A stretch of DNA of 64,000 bases from Pycnopodia helianthoides (GCA_032158295.1 CM063246.1:5547491-5611490), one strand, 5' to 3'. Shown: positions 12,288 to 24,952, counted from the stretch's first letter. The notes: a model not told the origin generated them from the sequence alone. A program made the numbers and translations.

Positions 12288-12476
12288 GGTGTCTTGGCCG
12301 GGCGGTTTAGAGCATCGGATTCAAGTTCTGGTGTTTGAGTCAGCGGGGTGTGGGTTCGAATCCCGGTCATGACACTTGTGTTCTTGAGCAAGATGCTTTA
12401 CTATAAATGCTTCTCTTCACCCAGGGGTATAAACGGGTACCTGTGAAGGGGTAGAGGTTAATATTGTGTTTGAAAA
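12288..12476 (+). mobile_element. tRNA-derived SINE, family 1, 3'-truncated
   Basis: GTGTCTTGGCCGGGCGG... with box B GGTTCGAATCCCGG and body CTTGTGTTCTTGAGCAAGAT. Similarity to the copy at 9481 stops near 12476. Confidence 0.7.
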
Positions 12477-15400
12477 GTGGTATGTCTGCTGCCACCTAGT
12501 GTTCCAAAGCGTCCGATTGTGTCAGCTCAGGATTTGAGTCGACTCTGCGTTCGATCAAATTTATTCTCCCATGGAATTGTTATGACATCGAAGATGATTG
12601 ACTGAGCGTAGTACGGATGTAATGGTAATAATGAATCTCGGCGAGCCTTTCATGTCATCTTCCCTGATTAGAAACCCTACCTGGAGGAACACCCGCTGAA
12701 TGGGATGTAGATCTCACTGCTTACCCACCGTGTCATGATGATTGATACTGCTTATAAAAAGGACACCTTATCAAAATATCACAAGACATACCTGTTTTTT
12801 TGTGTTAACGCTCGTACATTAGTTTTTTTATGAAGGTGTGATATTTTCACCGGTTAATGTTATGTTATTAACTGCTGTTTTGGTTCGCTTTTTGCCGGAG
12901 GAACTGTGGAGTAAATATTAAGACGTTGAAACATACCTGTGACAGAAATATGAAAGATGAGCACAAATCAAATGGATTGACCCCCCCCCCCCACCTCCCT
13001 CCCGCAAGACTTGAAAGTGTCATGCAATGTAATTGAGGTACGATCGATGAGTGAGGTTGAATTTCGGTCGATCCCTTAATAGTTACAACACTGCAATTGC
13101 CTTATTGGATTTGTTTTTCCCCTCCCCCTCTAAATGGGGTACACCTGTCCTTGGTTACTTGGGGTTTGTTGATGGGGAGTTATTCTCCAACCCCCTGACT
13201 CCTCCCCTAGGTTCCTATTGACTGTCACCGTCAATTCACATCAAAGTCAGCGTAAAAACTTTTAGGTCAAAGTCTAAACTTTTCTTTTGTGTGAAAAGAA
13301 ACAGTCCCAGTGTCACCCCTAATTTCCTAAGTCTTCATTTATGTGTAAACCCTGGGTAAAAATTCTTGACCTTCGGCTTGACCCCGCTTTCAGGTAATTT
13401 CACCATGGGGACAAGGGTCACATTGAAGGGGTCTTTATCATTAGTGTTGGTGGTCAATTGAGCTGGGTTGACACAAACAGAGCCCTTGATTTGAGTGTGG
13501 TAAAAACAGTACCAGGTTACCATAAAATGTTTCGAAACAAACCGCAGACAATATCATCTTGGCAGTATCTGTTTGTTTTTTATCTCCCTTTCTAAAATAT
13601 CTTTTAACAATCTTTTGAAACAGGATCATGATAATTAATCGTAAGTATTTGGGAGGAAACATTGATTAAAAAGTCATTTAATCTTTGGCCTTTTTAAAAC
13701 CTCAAGTTTATTGCAAGAAGCTTGGGCTTCATCTATCAGTGTGAAGTGCCATGTTAAAAGTACACAGTTCAAAAGTCTATAATAAATTACAGTTACAGGC
13801 AGAGCACAAGCTTGTGGCTCGGAAGACGCCATAGAAAGACATGTTAAACCCAACTCTTCCATGATAAGTGCTCTAGGTTATTGTACATGCACTACCAATG
13901 CTAGTACACAGGACCTAGGCTGCATGTCCCATCCGAAGGACAAAGCAATGATGGTAAAGTATCTTGCTTAATGACACAAGTGTCAAGACCAGGACTCAAA
14001 CCCAAACTCTGCTGATCAGAAACACCAGGGCTTGAGTCTGGTACCTGGACTTAAACCCTCAATAACCCCTAGGCCCGATACAATTTGCATACTTTGACAG
14101 CGTGGGGCGTGTGTAAACCAAATTTACAAGATGCAAAACAAGAGAAATTAACTGGATTTGTTTCATTGTTATAACTACAATTCATTGATACAAGACAACA
14201 GGCAGCCAAATTGTAAAACTGTAATTGTGATGCTTCGAAATTCGCTGTTGAAAGCGCCCTCGTGCGGTCAAAAATAGGATCAATTGACTCCATGCCTTCC
14301 GCCATTGCCTTGGTGCCCTTTGAAATGTTTCGGTAAAAATTAAGATTTCTATCATTGAGGTGCCCTTCACTAAGAAAAAAATACCTTGCCCTGACATTTC
14401 AACTACAAAGTTATCAGGCGTGAACACCACAACCAAACAAGTCCAGCAGTCGAGCGTTTTTTCCAAACAAGTACTTTTGAAGTTGACTAATGTATGTTCT
14501 TGGGCCTTTAACTTGAATCGTCATCCTCAAAGTTCCTAGTGGAGATGCCCTGATTATCAATTACAGCAAATTCAGACACCATTATTTACAAGTTTTTGAT
14601 CAAACCATGGCTGCAGGCATTTACCGCTAAACTCAAAACTAATTACCAGAAACGTTAAAAAAAAAAAAAAAAAAGACACTTTGATCCTGATCCAGTTCAA
14701 ATGATGGGAACTGGTTTCTTGTGTGTGGATAGCACTGCAGCTGTCATCATCGGGTGTCCCTGCACTTTTCTCCATCCCTTTATGCCTATGTTTGGAGGGG
14801 CTGGACGGATCGGTTCAACTGTAAATATACTCGCTCCTGTCGTTATTTGTTTTTTGATTCTCCCGAGTACGTGGCCGGCATGTCCACCGCCCAGTGTTTA
14901 ACACTATTGATCAATTGTAGTTACATGACCGACTAATTATTATTACAAAATCAACAGAGACATTGAACCAAAAGTACACAGGCTCCAGTTTGATGGAACT
15001 ACTGTTATACCTGTGTGATATTATGCCGGCGTGTTTTTCCTGAGTCACAGCTGTGACTTCGTAAAATCTGACATAGCCGGGCAGCGTATTCAGTGCACCA
15101 GTGTTCCCACACTGGTTTACATGTAGAATTACATGTGTTTGATCGCAGCTGACTTTACTCACTTACGATTCTATTAGTTGTATACTATTTAAATGAAAAT
15201 GTTAACACATGTTTTAAAGGGAGAGTAGGCCTACCTTTTTTTTTATTCAACGAATAAATTTATTCCCATTCTGTGGTTTTCTGTTGACCATCGTGCAACG
15301 CAAAACGTCGCTAGTGTCTGCCATGCTCTCCATTTTGAGAGTTGGATTGCGCACAAATATGGTTAGCGTGTACACACTGTGTGGCCTAAAATGCTCACTA

Positions 15401-15754
15401 CACTGTATAACACACAGTGACTTGACTCCCAAAATGGCGCAAACAAGGTTATTCTGATGATGGCATCAAAAAATGCAAAGAACCTGAGAAAATTTCCAAC
15501 AAAATATTTCGGATTTTGTCAGAATATTTTTTGCATTTCATGTTTGGTTTGTGTCCTTTTCATGACGTACTTTGACTGTGTGCCAAATTCCATGCTTGTA
15601 TCATCAAAGGCACAACAATCCCGACACCTACATGTACCTGCTGTAGTACCAAGGACTTCTTGATTTGCATTAATCGCTCCATCTGGTTCGATGGTACTTG
15701 AAGTAACTGTCTTTAAAATCAGTTATTTCTTGAATGATAGTGACTTTCATTTTA
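12477..15754. other. No gene seen apart from SINE fragment
   Basis: AT-rich sequence with short A, C and T runs. No splice-flanked coding segment recognised on either strand. Confidence 0.5.
13862..14050 (-). mobile_element. tRNA-derived SINE, family 2, fragment
   Basis: The sequence matches the 5' half of the 31685-32113 copy on the minus strand: GACTCAAGCCCTGGTGTTTC, CTGATCAGCAGAGTTTGGGT, then GGACATGCAGCCTAGGTCC. Confidence 0.6.
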
Positions 15755-16110
15755 GATAAATGATAATTGGTCACAGATTTGCACATCACTTACATGGTAT
15801 AAGGATGGCCATGGTGGAAAACTTCCCTTGAAACAGTTTTGCTTGAAATGCTATCCTTTTAGGAAATGAGTAAAACAATTAGCTTTGTCGAGCGTGGTCA
15901 AAAACTCAATGTATGAAAACAGTGAAAACATATTATGGGGTTTTTCACTGTTGTCTCGTGACTCCGAAGACCGGTTGAGCTTGACATTTCACAGGTTTGT
16001 TACTTCATGTACATGTTGGGTCACATAAAGTGCGGATATTAGTCTTTGAAAATGACCAATGTTGTACATGTTCTTAAACAAAAAAACAATCTATGGCCCT
16101 ACCTTCCAGG
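15755..16110. repeat. Foldback family E fragment joined to a family F end
   Basis: TTGCACATCACTTACATGGT, GGAAAACTTCCCTTGAAACA and ATGTACATGTTGGGTCACAT match the copy at 16892. 16080-16110 (AACAATCTATGGCCCTACCT) is the end of family F. Only one end of each is present. Confidence 0.5.
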
Positions 16111-16185
16111 AAAACCCTCAACTCTTGTAGTTATAAAATGATATGTAGATATGTAGTTGAAAATTACAAATGTTGTACATGTGCT

Positions 16186-16510
16186 TTAAAGGCCCTGTAC
16201 ACTATTGGTAAGATCGAAAAACACAATGTTCAGAGATTCACACATAACTTACATGATTTAAAGTAAGTAATGGTAGAAAGGGTTCCTTAAAATATTTCTG
16301 CCTAAAATGCTATTGTTTCTGAGAAACGAGTAAAACAATAATTTGAAAAAAAACAGAAAACACATAAGATCTCTTTTCACTATTTTCTCATGACCTCGAT
16401 GACCAATTGAGCTCAAACTTTCACAGGTTAGTTTGTTCATGCATATGTTTAATCACACAAAATGTGGACACTGATTTTGAGCTGTTACCAAAACTGTACA
16501 ATACCTTTAA
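16186..16510. repeat. Foldback (MITE-like) family E
   Basis: Ends are TTTAAAGGCCCTGTACACTA...TTGGTAAGATCG and ...ACCAAAACTGTACAATACCTTTAA, imperfect inverted repeats. The interior has TCTGAGAAACGAGTAAAACA and TCATGACCTCGATGACCAAT. Confidence 0.62.
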
Positions 16511-16643
16511 CACACATCTGTGTGTGGGTAAAACAAATAGTATTCTTCCTCATCCCTGATGAAAACTTAACATCTGTTCAAATCGTTGCGGTACTGGTTG
16601 CTATGATATAAGATTCAAACTACCTCTAGCTACAAGGAATGTA

Positions 16644-16855
16644 CGGTGGTCTAGTGGTAAGACATTATCTGCTCTAGAACGGCAAAAGTCGTGGGTTCGA
16701 GTTCCAAGCGAGTAATATGCCTGTTTTGGGGGTTTTTATTTGATAGGACCCGGGAAAGTACGGAGTATACAGTGCTTAGCACACATCAGTGTACAGGTAA
16801 AACACAAATGATATAATTTTTCCCTGATGCAAATTGAACATGTATTCAAATAATA
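16644..16855 (+). mobile_element. tRNA-derived SINE, family 3
   Basis: The head GGTGGTCTAGTGGTAAGACA matches box A of Glu/Asp/Gly-type tRNAs, and box B is GTGGGTTCGAGTTCCAA. The body has GGGAAAGTACGGAGTATACA, GTGCTTAGCACACATCAGTG, and a 3' end ATTTTTCCCTGATGCAAATT. A tail-only piece of the same family lies at 16511-16610. Confidence 0.7.
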
Positions 16856-16891
16856 GAAATAGTTCAACAAGTACTACTGCAGTACTGTCCA

Positions 16892-17201
16892 CTTAAAGGG
16901 TGTGTGCAACATTGGTAAGATTTAAATTATAAATGTTCACAGATTTGCACATAACTTACATGGTATAAAGATGGTCATGGTGGAAAACTTCCCTTGAAAT
17001 AGTTTTGCTTGAAACGCTAAAGTTTTTAGGAAATTATGAAAACAGTCAAAACACATAATGGGGCTTTTCACTATTTTCTCATGACTCCAAAGACCGATTG
17101 AGCTTAACATTTCACAGGTTTGTTATTTCATGTATATGTTGGGTCACATAAAGTGCGGATACGAGTCTCTGAAAATTACCAATGTTGCACATGTGCTTTA
17201 A
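16892..17201. repeat. Foldback family E
   Basis: Starts CTTAAAGGGTGTGTGCAACA...TTGGTAAG and ends TTACCAATGTTGCACATGTG...CTTTAAG. Third family member within 1.5 kb. Confidence 0.65.
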
Positions 17202-19379
17202 GCAGCTCAACATGTACAAGTATGTACATGTACATGTTATTTAATTGGGCTCCTGTCTCCTATGTGAAAATGAATCATCCGCCCACCAGACAACTTTCCA
17301 CCCAAGTTTGTACCTGTGTTAAATCTAACCTTAATGAATAATATGTGTAAAGTTTGATAAACCTTTGGTATCAAGGGGGGGGGGGACCTGTTTTATTTTA
17401 TGTGGCCTGTTTTGTCTTTGCTCTTGACAGCCTTGAGCCTTGTCCGGAATATTTGGTAACAACTTTATTGCTTTGTCTAGACCCTTGTCATATTTGAGAC
17501 TTTCATCATTGCCTCTCAAGGGTGGAATTGTCGCATGAAGCTGTTTTGTCAGATTGGAAGAAATATTGGCCGGTTATAGGGGGTCGTGATCTCTTGGCAA
17601 CTGGTTGGTGGTGAATGCGTTGTTGTGTTTGAACCCTTGAGGGTTTGTTGTGCTTTGTGTCTCTTGTAACTCACTTCCTGTGGACAGATCCCAAGTGGGT
17701 ATTGAACATTTTAACAATGTATCTCGGGAGTCACACCCTGATCAAGATATATTTGTCAACTTTTTTTTTTTCTTGGCGTGGTGTTCTTGGTAGTTCATAC
17801 CTCCATTTCAAGTTATGCTGTACAACCGCACTTCTAAAGTCTTCAAGTAATCCTTGCCTTGGCGTGGTGAACATCTGTGTGTTTGGTTTTTCCGTTTGAG
17901 TCAATGAAATTTGTTTGTATAAAAGACCTGTATTCATTAATTTGTGTAATGTTTTCCTTTATTTTGTGATTTTTTTCCCCTCAGACCTGTGGTTGACTTC
18001 AAGCTTTCTTGAAATATATGGAAACAAAAGCCACATTTTGTAAAAACCGCTAGTTTCCCTGTTTGTGTTCATGTGGGGAGATTGTAAATCTTTTGATTTC
18101 AACATCCTTGAAGTTCAGGAAGTTTCATTTGAAGACAAAGTATAGATCTCCATCTAATTTCTCAGGACGTTTTCAGTTTAGTTTTTACAATAACACCCCT
18201 GTTCTAGAGCACTGTATACCTGAGTCAGTGCTATAGTGCAGATTTAAAAAAAAATAATCTATTAACAAGAACGAGAACTCAATGCACCTTTAAGCCCGGT
18301 TCATGCGAATGCAGAATTAAATTGATGTCATAAATTGCAACGCAGACTCGATATTCTTCCTGCTTAGTCTGATTTCCAAATTTGTGTCCCTTGGGAAAAA
18401 TCAGAAAAACTTTGATTAAAGGACAAGTCTATTCCATGTGTACATGTAGGTCAGCCCCTGTACTTTGATAAAGTGTTCCTACTTTTTTTCCAAGGACCAA
18501 ATATCATGCCAGGCAACAGACAATTCACTCAAGTAGAAGTGTGCTCAAATCTTTCTTTATAATTTTACGAGAAATTAGAATTAGCTGTTGCAAACTGCTT
18601 ACCAACCAAAAGGACCTGTAGTATAATTTTACCTATAAATCAGCATTACGTTTACAAAAAAACAATCTATGACCCTACCTTTAACCGGGTTAGTCTGCTG
18701 CCACCAAGGGTCTTCAGACGCTTCCCATTAATGTCAGTTTGGCTTTTTCCCAGATGAAAGGAAACAGTCAAGTTGAGTGTTTAAAAATCAAGTTAAAAGT
18801 AAAGGTATTTTTAACTTGGCTCAAGCCCATCTCATTTGCCATACCCAAGCTCTCAAGATAGAACTAAGGAGGGTTGGTGGCCTTGAAAATTGAAAATATC
18901 TAGAGGGAGAAAAGGTGAAATGTGACAGTCAAATTGACAATGCAAGTGCTTAGTTTGTCAAGATAGAAAAGGTGATGGATGTGACAGCTGACAGGGCTTT
19001 GAGCGTCTCCATCAGCACCTGGAACCTTGGTGTTAATTTACTACTGTCCTTGTACATAGGCTTGTCTGGTCAGCCTGGGACATGGGCTTCATAATAATAA
19101 AGAGATGAATGTTACATGTTTTGTGGAAAGTAACGACTTGATGGTGACAAGGGGGTTGGCTGCCTTCATGGTCAGAACTTTGAGGTTGAAATGGTTGGAT
19201 GTGGGACAAGGATGGAAAATACTGGATTGGAAGTTAAAACAATACTTTCTTTTTTGAAGGAGTATTTTATTAGGTTTCATCAAAGTGCTGTGAGGGTAGG
19301 TTTGACATAGGGACGGATGTGAGGCAAGGGTGGAACATGTTAGATTCACATAAGGAATATATATGGTGACTGCTCTATA
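17202..19379. other. No gene seen
   Basis: Mostly unique AT-rich sequence. From about 19190 to 19800 loosely similar phrases (GTGGGACAAGGATGGAAAA, GTGAGGCAAGGGTGGAACA, TGGGGCAAAGATGGAAAAA) recur at irregular 100-250 bp spacing, perhaps an old tandem array. Confidence 0.4.
18572..18683. repeat. Dispersed repeat pieces (family F end and a 54.2 kb repeat)
   Basis: 18572-18625 (TTAGCTGTTGCAAACTGCTT, ACCAACCAAAAGGACCTG) is the reverse complement of 54228-54280. 18640-18683 (AATCTATGACCCTACCTTTA) is a family F end. Confidence 0.5.
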
Positions 19380-19530
19380 GTCCGAAACCCCTATGTTCTG
19401 ACAATCCTGTGTTCGAAAACCTCTCTTGATTTACATGCTAGGGTTAGGGTTAGGGTTAGGGTTAGGGTGAGGATTAGGAAAATACACTAGGGGTGTCAGA
19501 ATGTAGGGGTGTTCGGAACATAGGTGTGTA
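19380..19530. repeat. TTAGGG array inside an inverted repeat
   Basis: 19439-19469 holds about five GGGTTA units. It is flanked by GTCCGAAACCCCTATGTTCT...GACA on the left and TGTCAGAATGTAGGGGTGTT...CGGAACATAGG on the right, which are imperfect reverse complements. Confidence 0.6.
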
Positions 19531-20225
19531 ACCTATTATGCTTGTTTTCTAGGAATTACTTATTATATGGGTTTGGTGTGATTGATGCAAGACAAGGATG
19601 GCAGTAGATACATCCATATCATGTTAAATATTGTGTGTACAATTTTCTTGTTATATGGTTTCATATGTTTGGCTGTGGGGCAAAGATGGAAAAAGTTAGA
19701 TTAACAGTAAGGAGTATTTAGCTTTCGTAGGAATGACTTTTTATCTAGTTTCCTCCAAGGATGATCTCGGGTTTGGCAAGGATGGAAATAGCTAGTTCCA
19801 TACCAAGGTAAAGATTTTGTGTAAAGGGATTTTTTTCCTTCATGTGGTTCAAAATGTTAATTTTAGCATAAAGAGTAGTCTAGTCTGTGTTAAGTCAAAG
19901 TTGAACTGTGCAATCACCTGTTTTACTCTTTGCATTGATGAAGAGTAGATACAGGGTTCCTTGGCATGTAGCCTTGATTCTGATCCTAGCAAGGCCTCAT
20001 CCATGATCTAATGCAGAACCATCTAGGAGAGTTTCTGTGAATTACAAGTAGTGGTTCGGATGTGAAGAGGGGAAGGGGCTGTGGTCACCTGGAGAAGTTG
20101 AATAATTAATAGCCAGGAAGTCGTCTTAGTTCGACAAGACTGGGGGTAATTTTTCACTGTATGACCACTCTATGGTTAGTTTCGGTGCAAGACAAGGTTG
20201 ATCCTTATTTATCACTCTACTATAA

Positions 20226-20374
20226 ACCCCTTGCACGTTATGTAACAAACCTCAACAGTGCCCATACTGAGGTCCTTAATGAAGACCTATCATTGGCTGA
20301 GAGTTGTGCGCGGCGCGTACACGCGTGCAGGTTTCCATTGTTTGACCTCGGCGATGACAGCCAATGCAAGGGGT
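20226..20374. repeat. Foldback element, ACCCCTTGCA family, copy 1
   Basis: ACCCCTTGCACGTTATGTAA at the left and CCAATGCAAGGGGT at the right. Shares TGAAGACCTATC, GCGTGTACGCG-like stretches and TTTCCATTGTTTGACC with the copy at 27141. Confidence 0.55.
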
Positions 20375-20411
20375 CTATTGCAATTTTGTATACTCGCACA
20401 CTATAATGTAT

Positions 20412-20610
20412 CAGAGCTGCCAACTCTCCCTGATTCTGCAGAAAGTTCACTAAAAATAAACCCATCTTTCCATATTCTGATGAACAAATTTGACAACCTC
20501 CCTGATTATGGAAACTTTGTCTCTATTATGTTGAATGTAATTCTAAATATCTCCCTGATTGTTGTACAAAATCTCCCTGATTGCAAGATGCAAATATTGG
20601 CATCTATGAT
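20412..20610. repeat. Foldback element, CAGAGCTGCCAACTCTCC family, copy 2
   Basis: CAGAGCTGCCAACTCTCCCT, TTCTGCAGAAAGTTCACTAA, then TCTCCCTGATTGTTGTACAA and CAAATATTGGCATCTATG. High similarity to the 5713 and 28009 copies through nearly 200 nt. Confidence 0.7.
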
Positions 20611-21174
20611 GTACACACAAACCATCGAATGATAGTGGGGGTACCATTTCATGGCTTCTCTTACCTTAAGTGAAAAATCAGCACCTAGGTTAGCAGAAAA
20701 ATCTGATAAGCTTATTTCACAGGTTGGCACAAAAGATGTGTTTGTGCAAGTGCGTGCACTTACTAAGCGTTCTTTGCTAACACAGCTAGCACAGAAGTTT
20801 GGCGTGTGCCCTATACATGGACAATGATGTGCTGAATTCAGCAGTAAGCCAGAGCCATGAAATAGGGCCAGGGGTCTGTCATTTATGCTGAGTCACAATT
20901 TAAAGCTAGCCACCTGGTCACTTTCTGGTCATTGACATGGATTTACAGGATGGGGGGACCATACTTGGATTAAACGATCAGCTGAATCACCTGTACAAGG
21001 AAACTAATCAACAATAACCAGTGACCATCTAGATCTACAGACCTGTCACTGGTAATCACTAATACAGACAGCATTGATTTGTTTTACATGTAGTAATTGA
21101 ATTGGAAGTGTTGTGCAGATATGTCATGAAGTTTTTGTAGTTAACTTGCAAGTGTGTCTCTGGAGTCCATCCTT

Positions 21175-21665
21175 TGAGTTGGGGTGGGGGAAGTCTCAAC
21201 TAAGTCTTGAGTCCTTAATAGAAAGTCTCAAATCAAATCTGAGTCCCTCGAGGTAAAGGATCAACTAAAGTCTCAAGTCATGGCGAGAGAGTTTCCAGTA
21301 AAGTCTTAAAATTTTAGGGGAACAATTCAGCTAAAATCTCTAGTCCTTAAAGGAAAGTCTCAACTCAAGCTCAAGTCCTTAGCAGGAAGTTTTAGCTAAA
21401 GTCTTAAGTCCTGAAGAGAAAGTCTCAAGCTCAAGCTCAAGTCCTTAAAGGGAAGTTTTAGCTAAAGTGTTAAGTCCTGAAGGGAAAGTCTTTAAAGGGA
21501 AATTCTAACTAAATTTCAAGTTGTTCGTGGGAAGTCTGAACCAAACTCTCAATTCTTAAAGGGAAGTCTCAACTAAAGTCTCAAGTCATTAAAGGAAAGC
21601 CTGAGCTAAAATCCCAAGTCCTAAGGAAGTCTCAACTAAAGTCTGAAATCATTGAAAGTCCGAGC
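21175..21665. repeat. Minisatellite, about 30-bp degenerate unit
   Basis: Repeats of GTCTCAACTAAAGTCTCAAG...TCCTTAAAGGGA with many substitutions run for nearly 500 nt. No frame is open through it. Confidence 0.75.
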
Positions 21666-22026
21666 CTTTTGTCTTTCTTTTGAGCTGATCTGTTGATAGA
21701 TACCACCAGGTGTTTCATTCATATACTCAGCCTTTGCCTCCAGTATGGTAGCTGGCCATAAATGTCCAATTAGCTTGTATCCACATAAATTATGATAGCT
21801 TTTCCATACCAGTAGGTGTACATTGTTAGATGATGAAAGAAGGCATTCATGAGAGGAAAGCAAGAGAGTTATCTGTCCATAGAGGGCGCTGTGCCACATT
21901 AATGGCAGAGAGAAGCTACATGCATGTACAATGTACATGAAGGGAGTCATGATGAGAACTTCATTGATAACGTGTTGTCTATGAACACATGCTTGTAGGC
22001 GTTAAAACGATGCATAAAGTTATTAT

Positions 22027-22195
22027 TTGGTTTTACCCATACACTGATGGGTGTTAAGCACTGTATGCTTAGTACTTTCCCCGAGTCCTGTGAAGTAAAA
22101 TCCACACGGATATTACTGGGATGGGATTCAAAACTCATGACATTTGTCACTGTAGCACAGACGTCTTACCACTAAACCGTCGAGCTTGCCCAGTA
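22027..22195 (-). mobile_element. tRNA-derived SINE, family 3
   Basis: Reverse complement of family 3: TTTTACCCATACACTGATGG, TTAGTACTTTCC, and CTTACCACTAAACCG at the head. Confidence 0.65.
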
Positions 22196-22295
22196 GCTAG
22201 AGTCCCACTCGACATGTTCCCCACCAGCACTAGCAATCAGAAATGTTGATTCTGTTTTTTCAGAAATAGGGGGCCAGCCTATGTTCCCTTCCAAC

Positions 22296-22895
22296 ACCGC
22301 TACCACACCCTCTTCACTGGTGTCCTACTACAAACAGAATACAATTCAGACTCGTTCTCCTGTCATACAAGGCCATTCATAGTTTAGTTTGAAAATGCAC
22401 AGAATGGAAGAAAAAGATAAAGAAACAAGATTGGTCACCAGGCCAGTGCCCAAACCACAGTGTGGGGATAATTCTGTCCCGCCAACAGAGAATGAATGGT
22501 TACTTATTACATAAGCCTAACCCTGCTGGTATCGGTAATGTTTGGATCTTTTCAGGAGACAGATGCCTCTAACCCTATACCTATGTAAAAAAAAAAAAAA
22601 ATACTGGCAAGGCAACCGTAGAAGAAAAACAAACCAAGGACACAAAAGAACAATCCCAGGACCTGTTGCAAATACGCATCCTGCAGCCAGGTCCTCAGTT
22701 CTTCATCAAGGAATAGTACTCTCTATTCCTCCAACTCGCCTGGCAACCTACAAAGACAGGGCATGTTTTGTAGCTGCGTGCCACATCTCCGGAATTTCCT
22801 TGCCAGACGATTTGAGGAATTTAAACGATCTTTCCTCATTCCAGTGCCAACTTATGATATCCCTTCTATCTTTTATTCAATGTGAATGTTTTTAG
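22296..22895 (+). pseudogene. Decayed LINE (non-LTR retrotransposon) ORF2 C-terminus
   Basis: Two separated stretches resemble the C-terminal part of CR1/L2-type reverse transcriptase ORFs. At about 22308-22380 one frame reads PLHWCPTTNRIQFRLVLLSY then KAIHS, matching the family's HWLP...RI.FK.LLL.YKA motif. At 22690-22860 another frame reads TRLATYKDRACFVAACHISG then ISLPDDLRN, matching the terminal RLKTYGDRAF.VAAP.LWN.LPDDLR motif. The block between them (about 22385-22680) does not match and probably contains an insertion. The Trp of LWN is lost, so this is a dead copy. Confidence 0.6.
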
Positions 22896-24952
22896 TGTTT
22901 TCCCATCGACTGTGCAAGTCTCGCACATATCAAAAACGAGATAACAACTCGAAAGAAGACTATATTTTTCTAAGAAATCAAATCTTCTTTTAAAATTATA
23001 TTCATAAAAAATTCTTTAAAATAAAAATACCTAAAGCAAGTTGTTATTTAAAAAAAAAAAATTTTTTTTTATATAAAACAAATAATTTCTTTAAATTAAC
23101 ATTTAAACAAAATTAAAACTTGGAACAAGGATGCTTATTTTTAAAAACCCCATTTGCCAATTTTGCCATTTGCCAATTTGCCAATCACGCCCGAACTTGT
23201 GCGTCCATCACATAGATATAATGGCAACATGGCCATCAATTGGGCAAAGTTCTTAAATTTTAACAAGTAACCGGGAGTAGAGGTCAAGTCTTATTCTCAG
23301 GTTTTCTTCGTTATTTTTTTAATTGATTTTACTGTCATATCTTTTATCACTTAGTATTACGTTCTAACAACATTATATGATTTTCATGGCCAAAAACTAC
23401 GTTAAACTAAAATAACTGACAATTGAAAACAAAATCCCGCCCCGTAAAACTCTATATGGTTGGGACCACAAGTTCAAAAATGCATGAGTTCAAATACGCG
23501 CAAGACTTACACAGTCTTTTGACTGGCGGCTTTGAGTGGGTCACCAGATACTGTGCACTGTATAATTATTCTGTCATTATTTTTATTATGACAATGGTTT
23601 GCCCTCTTGTTTCTGGTAGTGGCTGCTGAATGCTCCGCAGCACCTTGTAAACTATAAGGTGCTACATGAATAGGTCTCACAATTCAAAATATAGCTCTGC
23701 TTATCCTGTTGATATATGTATAAATAATGAGCACTTTGATCCTCTAGGGATGTGATAAAGCTCTTTATCTGAAGAAGAAAAAAAATTTGTTCAGTATTAC
23801 ATTATTATTATATATTTTTTTATATTATGATTAGCCTTGTTCCAATGACTTGAATGATTGAAAAACAAGATGACACTCCCAGTGTTAAGCCTAAGAAATA
23901 ATGAAAGATTTACCATAAATCTCAGACAACATGTAATTTTTAAGCAGATCAGCTGATTTCTTCTGATGAAATTAGATAATTCCATAAAAAAACAGAAAAA
24001 TGTGGTATAAAATTGTATGTATTTGGCTATGTCCTCCTCTTGTTCAACAATTACAAAGTTGTTTGTCTGAGATGGACACCCTGGCTCCATCTTCAAGAAT
24101 GCATTGAGTGGAGAAATTCTGGTACAATGACTGACTTAGTCACAAGTTACCACTTCAATTTGAATTCCTCAGACAATAAAAACAGTTGCTTTGTCACATG
24201 ATTCGGGGCAAGCTTTTGCATAGTTACAAAAGAGACGGCGAACACCCATACACAATTTTGGATGAATGTGCATGGAACAATGGTACCAGGGTTTGCTCAT
24301 CTGGACATTGCTACACAAAAGCTTTTCCCAGAACCATTTGACATAGTATTTGTCTGTATAGTCTGAGGACTTCAAATTTAAGCAGTAACTTGAGACTAAA
24401 CAAGTCATTGTACCAGACATTATTCATCTCTAACTAGCAAAAGTCTTCTTTGAAAGACGATACTGAAGGCCTCATCTGAAGTGATAGTCAACAAGGCAGC
24501 CAGTGGGAAAGTCAAAGTCAGAGCTGCTAATTTTGGACTCGGCTTCGTCCTGGTATATCGATTGCTCTCAGAAACCATGATTCGAAGCCTCACTTAAATC
24601 AATCTTTCAATACCGATCATACTGAAAGACTGATGTGACGCTCTCAATAACAAATCAGGTACAAAGCTAAATCTATTTCAGTTTAGTTTGTCATGTCATT
24701 TTTTCTTGAGAAAAGCATCTGTGCCTATAGTGACTCACTGCACTTTACAGCAATAATTAGTTCTCCTGGTGAGCCCTATGTCATTAAGCTGTTAAGCAGA
24801 GCGGAAATACATCTATAAAAAAATATATATAATAAAAATTCAAGGAACCAGCCACTAGAAATGATTACTTTGTTCATTATACGGCAATCTGGCTGGCTAC
24901 CTGTTTTATCTATACGGTACAAAAATTATGTGCTAAGCAAGTTTGTGTATGA
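22896..24952. other. No gene seen
   Basis: Very AT-rich, especially 22980-23150. Contains one SINE family 2 fragment. Confidence 0.5.
23634..23790 (+). mobile_element. SINE family 2, 3' fragment
   Basis: GCACCTTGTAAACTATAAGG, TGCTACATGAATAGGTCTCA and the later AGCACTTTGATCCTC match the 3' halves of the copies at 5328 and 31685. Confidence 0.5.

Noticed and set aside
19439..19469. Chromosome end
   Set aside because: Only about five TTAGGG units, with ordinary sequence on both sides.
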